64,000 nt of DNA from Lentinula raphanica (lineage: Eukaryota; Basidiomycota; Agaricomycetes; Agaricales; Omphalotaceae): NCBI GenBank assembly GCA_027919835.1, contig JANVFP010000012.1, positions 124,001 to 188,000 of the forward strand. The letters are read 5' to 3'. Every line of letters begins with the position of its first letter. The stretch's first letter is position 1. A program made the position numbers and the translations under genes. The notes beneath the pieces are model-generated. The model was not told the DNA's origin. It saw nothing but the letters and a program-made list of their open reading frames with translations, and did not search any database. Positions 21,201 to 29,415 of the stretch are shown piece after piece.

Positions 21201-22139
21201 CGTGACTCGAAATTGGTGGGACTGCTTGAAGACGTGCAGATCCGCTTTCTCCGCCGCATGCTTGGCGTATCCTCTAACTCTGTCATCTCCCCTCTCTTCA
21301 CTGAGACTGGCATCCTTCCCATCCGCGCTCGTCGTCTGATTCTAGCACTCCGTTACCTGAAATATCTAGCATCGCTTCCTCCCTCTCATTACGCCGCCAT
21401 TGCCCTGTCTCAAAACATCCTTCTACTCGACTCCCACTGTGCCTGCTGGTTGTCAGATATACAACAAGCTCTCAAACATTTCTCCCCTCATCTCATCCTT
21501 CCCCCACCTTCCGATCTCGATGGCCCTAACATTGATTCACTCATCAAAGCTCTCACCTCATCCGTCAAGACAGATCTGATCTCTAACCTCAACACATGGT
21601 CAAAGCTGTCCCTTTTACGAGACCGTCTCGAACCTAGGGACGTTGGACAACCGTCACACAAAGCCTTGTGTCTTCGTCACTACCTGACTGAAGTACACAA
21701 CCATTCGCACCGTCGCTGGCTCACTAAGCTTCTATGCGGTGACTTGGTCCCTTCACTTTTCCGCGCCTCGGCGTCAACGCTCCGCAACCTTTCACCCGAG
21801 GAAACTAACGCTCGCCTATGTCGGGCATGCCACCATACTTTAGAAACTCCTCAACATATCCTACTACAATGCCAGACGTTGCCTGGTCTCCGTCTGCTTC
21901 GCAGGGAATTTCTCATGTCTCTCCCTATTGCTCTTCCTATGTCCCTCTCCTTCTCTGATGAAGATGCCTTGTTTTACCTGAAAAGGCTCATCTTTGACTG
22001 GTCCTTAGTGACTGTCACCGCACAATTTATATACAGGTCTACCATGTACTGGAGAGACTTCACAGTCTCTGGTCACCCTCCGGACCTCTTCACCCTTTCC
22101 TCGGACTCTTCTGATAGTTCCGACGATGAGAGCTCGTAG
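18231..22139 (+). CDS. LINE ORF2: endonuclease - RNase H - reverse transcriptase - zinc finger
   Basis: A 1302-residue polyprotein. The frame is open from GTG 18228, but the first ATG is at 18231 (MSWNINGR). Residues 1-255 are an AP-type endonuclease: N4/N6, E32 in LLQETR, D144/N146 in GDFNAR, D246/H247 in SDHAP. Residues about 318-460 are RNase H with all four acidic residues: D323 in YTDGSC, E365 in NRAEL, D387 in YSDSEYA, D447 in AADSLAKHG, plus a KAH loop. Residues about 610-900 are the reverse transcriptase: LPKPGKDNTNPANYRAI, D757 in AFVDISNAF, MGDPSSP, and D855/D856 in HADDM. A C-terminal CX2CX8HX4C motif occupies 1197-1214 (zf-RVT type). RNase H placed before RT is atypical for LINEs. 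The stop is followed by the 3' UTR. Confidence 0.93.
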   Translation: MSWNINGRYLLNFLSSDFIAFLDSADVILLQETRLQHESLMKTPTGFSSYVRNRRRLDDDLENPWGGVATLVRDSRPSRLRADLCEPDILVVEVDGILFRNCYILPESSRSDWSAWSDKSPWDSFSDNTLACLQFNLPLISAGDFNARTGDLSPDRVSFSRDSSDKTISPRGRALINLCKEHDFLVLNGCTSIPGSHSSPTSFQKRKGIDGRRFLAETVIDYFLVPSPLFPFCTSFSVHPETKWSDHAPLILDIITPSPAPGSVSLKRTQRPRVDVAILSEVDQLQHEILHAGPPTLDSQLLKLFGHASSDTILRAPLKVYTDGSCLNNSQPDAKAGSGIYFGNPSHPSNISARVTGTQTNNRAELYAILILLQKTPLKRSLEIYSDSEYAIRGIVYRSFTESQSNWGCINGDILRSITSWISARHAPLILHHVKAHTNNRHNDAADSLAKHGALLPLPLIHSATDFLSVPPPPAYSSYPPSNNVKVSTSLPELPPPLRVPSPKTQPTSHRGRTHKRLQQTVIRTRLQKTAEEGSGPFWRFYNTLRSGTSPTPRVSLAQLTSTFIPRMNPPDPLTSSFDLRLLTANDLLAKSIPFPSKPSSHPAFNEPIRVEDIAAVKAYLKRTSHSNSTGADMATYDCIASIDNDTLLPLFTRAIEHGEIPSSWLISIIIALPKPGKDNTNPANYRAIALESCVLKFASLLVHYKLCQALEQSHIIPPSQNGFREGYRTNNNAFVLRTIIEKAQSDGYATYAAFVDISNAFPSTNQNGLWNRLADSGLTGKYFDWIRHLYSNMSYVIAHNGELSAHFQALSGVLMGDPSSPTLWNIFLSSFALKPDPDDIPLMATLISHLEHADDMVIISRSHLGLQRHLRTFEYWCHANALTVSAGKSWFMGFGRLPTHPPPVTLCGEPLAFRDSGRYVGVHFQSISGVDLFAAHYTEKRNIAVAAARVISSSDLLVGSRRMPVPISKQLYTALVDCHLTNGCEIVIDRDSKLVGLLEDVQIRFLRRMLGVSSNSVISPLFTETGILPIRARRLILALRYLKYLASLPPSHYAAIALSQNILLLDSHCACWLSDIQQALKHFSPHLILPPPSDLDGPNIDSLIKALTSSVKTDLISNLNTWSKLSLLRDRLEPRDVGQPSHKALCLRHYLTEVHNHSHRRWLTKLLCGDLVPSLFRASASTLRNLSPEETNARLCRACHHTLETPQHILLQCQTLPGLRLLRREFLMSLPIALPMSLSFSDEDALFYLKRLIFDWSLVTVTAQFIYRSTMYWRDFTVSGHPPDLFTLSSDSSDSSDDESS

Positions 22140-22384
22140 ATTAATGCTCTCACCCGGCAGAACGGCTACCTAGTTTCACTTAATAATTCTTTTATAATTG
22201 ACTACCTTATAAGTTTCCTTAACTACTTTACTGTCTTACCCTGGTAGTCTACGTAGCCGTCCATGTCACCCTCTGCTCTCTCTGCAGTCTACCGTCTCCT
22301 TGCGGGATGAGCATTCGCTGCAGAGCTGACAGTTGGGCCCGGCTGTTCCCCAGTGGGACCCCATCTCCGGATGGAGCCGTGTAA

Positions 22385-22406
22385 TTTCCTTCCTTCCTTC
22401 CTTCCC
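22385..22406 (+). repeat. (TTCC)n short repeat, probable LINE 3' tail
   Basis: Five TTCC units lie between the LINE 3' UTR and the point where the glycosyltransferase reading frame resumes. Non-LTR elements often end in such simple repeats, so it is read as the tail rather than as host sequence. Confidence 0.6.
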
Positions 22407-23773
22407 ATGTCTTTGTGATCGTCTTCTGCAGGAACATTGACAATTCGTCCTCCGGTGTTGAACAAGGTGTGCATCTTCCGCCATTCGTCGCGTAATTCCG
22501 GGATAGAATCCAGCTGCTGCGTGGTATTCCAAAGTTTGAATTGTACAACATTCTTGAACCTTTCGTGAAGAAACGGTGATGCCCAAGGATTCGACTGCAG
22601 TTCCTTGTACAGGTCATCGACGGCATTTGGATCAAGGATCGAAGCGGGGGAAACAGGATTAATCCACACCCAAAAGACTGGCCTGCATGCCTTTGGCGGT
22701 TCGTGTAAGTGTAAGCCAGTGTTCTGCGTAAACAGGAATGACAAAATGGCCATATATGGCTTGTCGGTGAATGGGCCCGTCCAATACATGTGGAATATCC
22801 GTGGATAGTCTGGATCACAGGCAGTCGAGAGAGCTGAGTACGGAATGGGAGCTAGAGCCTGCGGAAGTTCAATAGGCGAAGGCTCAAGTGCAGAGTGTGC
22901 TCTCTTTGGTAGAGCATCAGGAATTGAATCTGTCTGCACCGAGGAGGTTGAGCCAGTGCGGGTAGAGGTAGCTTGAGTCTGCTCCAAGTAAATGTACTTC
23001 CAATCGTCCAAGCTTTCCCTTCGCAATCTATTTCCATTGTCCAAGCCCGCCCCTACGCGGAGTACTTCTAAACAGTCACGAACCAGCTTGTCAGAAAATG
23101 AGCCCCAACAGAAACTAAGAGACACATAGCATATATATCCATACCTTGTGGCTCGAGAAGCTACAATGCTGCATGACAATGTCCATGTCTGCGATACTCC
23201 CTGGAATCGGTCGAGGAGGAAACGCTATGGATAGGTTCTCATGTTGTATCGCTGTGTAAACGCGCCCGAAGCCTGTTCCATGAATCCCTGGACCGTGAAC
23301 TTGGTCATTAGGCAATAGAGGAAGTCCTGGGTTGAATATTTTTGTGAGACCAATCTCTTTTGGTGCTAGAATAGGTATCATTAGCACAAACCATTCCCAA
23401 GGAAAGATGGATAGATTGGCGTACAAGGTTTCGTGCTGGGAAAGTGGCCGCTCTCTATCTCAAACGTCCATATTCTCTGCAAGTCGTCCTTCCGGTACAC
23501 AAGTGTCGTTGGATGCGCAATGAATGGTATACCTTCTTTAATGCGTTCAGGATCCCAGTTGGTTTTGAGAGAAAGGATCAAGAAGATCACAAGAGCAAAG
23601 AGAACAGCTAACAAAAAGTTTCCTCTCTTGCGTCCGAGCCGTGAGATGAGCCGTAGATATAAATAACGTGGATTGAAAAGTAGGTTTCCGCCGTATCGCT
23701 GCCTTGTACGACCTTGCGAATCGTCTACTGCAATGGAAGGCAGGGGAAGGTATGAATGTCGACGAATGCTCAT
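22407..23773 (-). pseudogene. DXD glycosyltransferase, 5' half (split by LINE)
   Basis: N-terminal half of the glycosyltransferase whose catalytic half lies at 15456-16356. It starts MSIRRHSYLPLPSIAV (an ATG at 23851 is a possible alternative), has a basic cytosolic stretch and one membrane anchor (GNFLLAVLFALVIFLILSL), and is therefore a type II Golgi-like protein. Two introns keep the frame: the first joins STKP to SPKEIGLTKIF, the second joins SSHK to LVRDCLEVLRVG. Then come the start of the catalytic domain (YPRIFHMYWTGPFTDKPYMA) and ELRDEWRKMHTLFNTGGRIV. Coding similarity ends at NVPAEDDHKDM; the frame then runs into the antisense of the LINE and stops. The product would lack the DXD site. 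Confidence 0.75.
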
Positions 23774-23976
23774 TGGGTTGCCCAAGCAGGCGCCGGCGGT
23801 TAGTAAAAAGCGTTTGTACAACCGATGAAAGTGAAGTAACTGTTTCATCAACTCTACATCGAATCTATCCAGATTCGGTGACTATTTCTTTGCCATTTGG
23901 GATACATTTCTAGCATACTACATGTACCAAGTTTCTCTATAAATAAAGCACACGAACTTGAGTACCCAGAGTCACT

Positions 23977-26280
23977 CTAACCAGCCAACTGATGATGCTC
24001 GAGATCAGCAGAGTCAGTAGGGACGCTGATGACACGGAGAGTATTGGTGTGTCCCAGGCCACCTTTCCATCCTTGGACAGCAATGACAGTGGAACCAGGA
24101 GTGATGATATTGAGGGCAAGAGCATTTCGCATACCGAACCGGATACGATTATCAACCTTCTCTTGTTATCAATGCATGCTCAATGTGACTAGCAGTTCAC
24201 TGTACTCACATCAGTTTGCCATTGATGAGCTTGGACGCCTCGCGGTTCGGGGTACCAGAAGGGATAGCATCCTCGGTGAAGATGGATCTGGCGCGCGGTT
24301 TGCTCGTTTCTGGTGACTGTGTTTGGCATGTTTTGGTTAGAATGCATGTCTAGACATAATATGAAGCGTCATACCAGTGATAATGGGAACCTTAGGGCGA
24401 TATTTGGAAATCAAGCGAGCAGTGTTGCCACTAGTCGATAGCACCAGGATCGCACTAGCGTTTTGCTCCGATGCAGCGGCTACAGCAGCAAGGGCGACGG
24501 TTTCGGTCGTTTCAGTAGGGCGAGGCTGGATCGAACGAATCTCGTCATACAAAGGCGGATAGCAGATCGCATATTCCGCGAGCAAGCATGTCTCAGCCAT
24601 CATGAGGACTACATGGACGGAATGTAAGCATTGACCACGTAGACAGAAACAATTGCACCAACCAGCCTGGATAGGATAGGATCCTTTGGCAGTTTCTCCA
24701 GACAACATGACACAATCCGCCCCGTCCAGAACTGCATTGGCGACATCGCTGACTTCGGCACGGGTAGGCCTGGGGTTATACTAAAATGATATCACTAACT
24801 TTCTGCTCCGGAGACTGAAAAAAGTCATACCGTCATGGACTATAAGGACAGTCAATCACTTTTCGAACCTCGAGTTTTATTGATAGCATACCTCAAGCAT
24901 TTGTGTCGCCACAATAACGGGCTTGCCGACAATGTTGCATTTAGCAATCATCATCTTCTGGGCAAGGAAGACCTGACTAGCAGGAATTTCTATGCCAAGG
25001 TCTCCACGCGCGACCATCACACCATCTGCAACCTTGACAATCTCGTCAAAGTTGGCGACACCTTGCTCGTTCTCGATCTTGACGATGATCTTGATGTTGG
25101 CACCATCTGGTCCCAGAACGGTACGAATATCTCGGACATCGTCCGCACGACGGATAAATGACGCGAAAATCATGTCAACACCATTCTTGACACCGAACTG
25201 TAGATCCTTCTTGTCTTTTTCGGACAGAGCGGGAAGATCGACGTTAGTTTTTGGAAGGTTGACACCCTTGCGAGAAGAAAGGGTCCCATTGTTCAAGCAT
25301 CGGACACGTATATCGGTCCCTTCAATAGATATGACCAAGAGGGATAGAATACCTGCCCATGCAAGATATTGATGAGTAATCTAACCTCGTGTGTTTCACT
25401 CGTACCGTCGTCCACGTAGATGAGCTTGCCCGGTGCTGTTACCTTGGGCAGATTTGTCTGAGGTTACTATCAGTTTCATCTACCCTGGCAAGGGTGTCAT
25501 GTAAACATACGTAGTCCATCCACAGAACATTATCGTCGCAAATTTCTTTGTACTTGGGGTCCGTGGATACAGTGAACTCATGTCCTGCTTTGACGGCGAT
25601 CTGATGGTCGGCATTTGAGTTTGGGTAAAACTGTGGTTATCAATTACTTACATCGATACCATCCCTCATCAAACCAGTTCGGATTTCGGGACCTTTCTGC
25701 AAATGAAACATACATGAGTCTTCTTGGCAAGAACGAGGACGTCAGATACAGACGGTATCAAGAGCAATAGCGACGGGGCGTCCAGTGGGGTCCGCTGCGG
25801 CTTTAGTGAGCACAAAACCGCGAAAAAAAATTACGTGCCAAGCAAACTGACCTGCAACCATTTTTCTTGTGTTATCGATGACACTTTGGTGGTAGGAGTA
25901 TTCCCCATGAGAGAAATTCATGCGGACTACAAATTTTGGTCGGACTGATGTAAAATGGAATGACTGACGCGCATTGTACTCACCAACATTGACTCCAGCG
26001 CGTCTCAACTCGGCCAGCTTCTCGACACTATTGGTCTTGGGTCCTACGAAGGCATAGGTTTCGTTCTCACAAGGATAAGCAATCAGCTCCTACCGATGGT
26101 GGCGATGATGGATGTCTGAGAGGAGCAAGGTCAATGAATAAACTCCGCTTTCGACAAAGAGTAAAAAAGAGTACATACTTTACGCATGTATTTGGTGCTC
26201 TCGGTCGGAACAGGAGCATCCACGGTGCTCAAGTGAGAAGACCATTCCAGCTGAGAGCGAATACCGTCAATCGCGAACAT
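23977..26280 (-). CDS. PYK1: Pyruvate kinase
   Basis: Last enzyme of glycolysis, converting phosphoenolpyruvate and ADP to pyruvate and ATP. At least ten exons. The N-terminus [20 protein letters not shown] fits fungal enzymes. Conserved motifs in order: [27 protein letters not shown] (catalytic Arg), [13 protein letters not shown], the pyruvate kinase signature [17 protein letters not shown] with its catalytic lysine, [45 protein letters not shown] and [13 protein letters not shown]. The C-terminal allosteric domain ends with [15 protein letters not shown] and DLEHHQLAG. Length of about 525-530 residues, complete. The reading frame at the [11 protein letters not shown] join is plausible but was not checked codon by codon. 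Confidence 0.96.
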
Positions 26281-26758
26281 TTTGAAGTGTAGATGGTGGT
26301 AAGAAAGAAAGGAACTCAAGAATTTGCGGCCTTTGTTTGTCGGAGTAGGGTGAGAAGATTCTTATCCCCATCGCTCAACTAAAACTTATCGCCTACAAGC
26401 TGAACTGAGAATTCAAAGCTGAACTCGTTCCCGCTGGAGACCAGACCAGGACCAGACTTATACGTACATACGTCGGTAGATACACATCTCAATGTGATGG
26501 AAATGATAGCAGAGTCAAACCCTGACGCTGCCATCCGCAGACCCATCTATCACTCTCAGTATGGTTCAGCGACGAAAAGTATGTTTTGGAATTTCAACAG
26601 GGCAATAGTACGAACAAGTAGATTACGAACCATAACTTTTGCAAAGCAGAAACGATAGTAATGAGGGATAATATGTACATGTTAACCAGGTCACACCGTA
26701 GCCCATAGAAACATCAACATAGAAAGGGAAACAGGTATCCATTCGAATACACATAAGG
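26281..26758. other. Intergenic, pyruvate kinase upstream region
   Basis: About 480 nt between the pyruvate kinase start and the CSL stop, both on the minus strand. It should contain the glycolytic-gene promoter and the CSL 3' UTR. Repeated CCAGACCAG-like words occur near 26440-26455. No RNA gene or ORF of note. Confidence 0.5.
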
Positions 26759-29022
26759 CTACATGATCCTCAGTGTCCAGCCTTGTAAACCCGGTAAACC
26801 GTTCTCTGCTTGAACGTTATGAGCAGCAGTAAGCCAGCCGGTATCGATATTAGCGCCCGGATGAGGTGGTTGGCCATGGATATCGATGTTCTGGAACACA
26901 TTTTCGCAGGTGATAGTTCTACCAGAATGATAGCCTACACCATCCGAACTACGTATAAATAATAGAGGAAGGCTGCGACCTGCTATGGACGGTGGAGGTC
27001 CAGAACCGTTGCGACTACCGGGATGAGAACCATCTGCGGAAGGTCCATCAGGATGTTCTGCATTAGGAGGCAATGCATCTTCCTCTAAGGCCTTGATGAT
27101 GTCGCCAATGGAGGGCATTTCCACCATGACGATGGTGTGTAACGGTCCTGGTGGTATGTAACGGCTGGCTGATGCAGTCGCAGGATCGATTCCTACCCCA
27201 TCTGGAAGACCGGGGATGGGCTGCACAAAAGGCATGGAAGCCATTGCACCAGAGGGAGATGTCTGGTAAACTCTGTGTGGCAATGGTCCTAGATTGCCCA
27301 AATATATGTCAAGCGTCGATTGCTGTAAGGTCTTGGGGTTTTCGTAGAAGAAGTTGGATACAGTGAGTTCTATGGTGTTATTGGCTTGACGATACACGGG
27401 TGCAGTGAACAAAGTGGGGAAAGGCGTAATCGGGTTTTCAGGAATTTGACTATTCTTCCCAGTCGAATCGAAAAATGTGTATTGAAATTTGGCTAGAAGC
27501 AAACGTTCATTGGTGAACAAAATCGGAGTGACCTTACTTACAGATTCCGACAATTGTCCAGCATAAATAATCGTCAACTTCGTCAGAAAGCACACGGATC
27601 CCGTCTTTGATCTCTTCCCTGACGCGAGGGGTTTGGAAGAGTAACGGATGCGTGCCTGCCTGAGTAGACATCCCAGGAGCAGGAGGAGCCACAACCCCTG
27701 TGGTCCCAGGTATAGGGCCAGCAGCTGATAAGTAATGTCGAGAACCATCTGGGTTCACACGTTGCAACGCAATCTTTTGCATCTGACTAACTGGGCCACC
27801 ATCGTCGGCGGAGACTCGGCCTTTATCGACTTTACGAATAACAAGGGGGGATGTTGAGATTCCTGACTGCGTATCTGAGAGGACTATTTCACATCCATAC
27901 GTTACTGGTTGAGGACCTATGGGAAGATTCAGCATTGTGAGAGCGCCAAAATTCACATCACATGACTACGCACCGATGTTTGGCGCCTCTGTCGGGCGTC
28001 GTATCACATTGACATTAAAGGCGGACCACGCCACATTACTCGCACAAAGTTGAGCGTGGTCAATGGTCATGTATTTGGTGCGTACAGTTTGAGAATTGAT
28101 GCGATTAAATAGAGATACGGGTCCACCTGCTAGAATACACGACGAAATATTTCTCGTCTTGGCCGTCTTCTTCGATGGTTTGGAGATAATCGTAACTGGG
28201 GCAGAATCGAACGATGCCCACACACGACCTGGTAGACTGTCGTTATCGGAGTTGTGAGCGGCAGAGGGATGAGGCTCAGCAATATCAAGAGATAGCTGGA
28301 AGCTTTTTGCTTTTGCAGTTCCGGTGACGTGCAGGAATTTGAAGCTGGAAGTCATGTTGTTGTCTAGGGGCGCTTTCTGTTCAAACGACCGTTCGCCTGT
28401 TTCGGAAACGACGGCCATAGAGAGCTGTTGGGCATGCATCTGCCACATAGGACCCTCGATATGGACAACAGGAGGAGGACAAAGAAAACGTTTCTCGCTT
28501 CCATATGACTTTTGCGCAACGGCTGCATGCAGACATATTACAGTGGTCATTGGCACAACACGAGCTGGAATCTCTTGAAGGGGAAGTCCAACATCGCGAA
28601 CGACGCGACGCATCTTGTTTTGTGGATCTTCGCCATCGGTATCGTCCAGTTTGCGTTTTCCGGACTTTTAGTAATTGAGCAGTGTTCAACAAAAAAACGT
28701 ATCGATAACATACGTTAGAAACCGGTTGTGGGACTTCTGGTACAGCCATAGCAGGATTCCAAGGTGGCAGGTGTCCGTTGGAAGAACCGTCCTTGTGAGA
28801 GGCGGCTAAGATAGACTGAAGAGAAGGACTTGGACCAGATTGGTTTCCCGGACCAGCGGAGGAGTTTGCCTAAAGGAAATGAGTGAATTAGGTGGAGAGA
28901 TAGCAAAGGTAAAGAGAAGATATCACATATAGAGCCTGAGCAGGGGACTCTGGGGATGAAGAAGATCTCGCCTGCGGGGGAGAAACCGTTACAGACATGA
29001 ACGAGTGCAAGTTGCTCTCCAT
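26759..29022 (-). CDS. CSL (CBF1/RBP-J/Su(H)/LAG-1) family transcription factor
   Basis: Sequence-specific DNA-binding protein of the CSL family; fungi have it without Notch, and in fission yeast the homologues Cbf11/Cbf12 control cell adhesion and cell cycle genes. It starts MESNLHSFMSVTVSPP, followed by a low-complexity N-terminus and a basic NLS-like SGKRKLDD. The Rel-homology N-terminal DNA-binding region has the diagnostic QKSYGSEKRFLCPPPVV. The beta-trefoil domain includes SQTVRTKYMTIDHAQLCASN, VTYGCEIVLSDTQSG and CWTIVGI. A C-terminal Ig-like region ends ENGLPGLQGWTLRIM. Five or so exons. At about 650-700 residues it is of fungal CSL class size. It is the upstream neighbour of pyruvate kinase, with no functional link evident. 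Confidence 0.9.
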
Positions 29023-29415
29023 TTACGACCAAAGAGATGGGAAAATTCAAAACTTCGGGACATATCACCCATGTGACTAGAACGGCAACTCCGGCAAGAA
29101 TTAGGAATCATGGGAAAATCGGTCAACTGACCGAAAAGTCGAAAAAACTTTGTTCCCGGTCCAGACAAAACTATGCTAGAAATATTGTATGCTACTTATG
29201 CCAAATGCAATTGTATCTCGTTGTCCATGATGATCAAAAGAATGTGCAAATATGTTATCAACAGAAAGAAACTAGTTCGTCAAAGGTCCTAACCGTTATC
29301 ACAACCACAGCTCGAATGATGATGAGAAGAAAGGAAGGTGCAAAAGACTATGTACATAGTATGTAAGTATCAGACGTCAAGTAAAAATATAGAGCGAATA
29401 ACAGGTTATGAACAA
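29023..29415. other. Intergenic, CSL upstream region
   Basis: About 390 nt between the CSL start and the stop of the next minus-strand gene. A-rich in places (29150-29280). No ORF, repeat or RNA recognised. Confidence 0.5.

Larger units (their letters stand above)
16357..22406 (+). mobile_element. Full-length LINE-type (non-LTR) retrotransposon
   Basis: An autonomous non-LTR element of about 6 kb, inserted antisense to a glycosyltransferase gene. From 5' to 3' it has a leader of about 450 nt, ORF1 (16808-18069, one frameshift), a 160-nt spacer, ORF2 (18231-22139, intact), a 3' UTR and a short TTCC repeat that probably is its tail (about 22385-22406). The coding strand is strikingly pyrimidine-rich, unlike the flanking genes. 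The ends are inferred from where host protein similarity stops (about 16350 and 22407), so they may be off by tens of bases. No target-site duplication was seen by eye. Long ORFs without decay in ORF2 suggest a young copy. Confidence 0.88.

Noticed and set aside
22289..22406. Glycosyltransferase C-terminal tail reading into the LINE
   Set aside because: The residues after DDHKDM are the antisense of the LINE 3' UTR and the TTCC repeat, not conserved protein.
24835..25372. Plus-strand frames over pyruvate kinase
   Set aside because: Shadow frames of strongly conserved pyruvate kinase exons on the minus strand.
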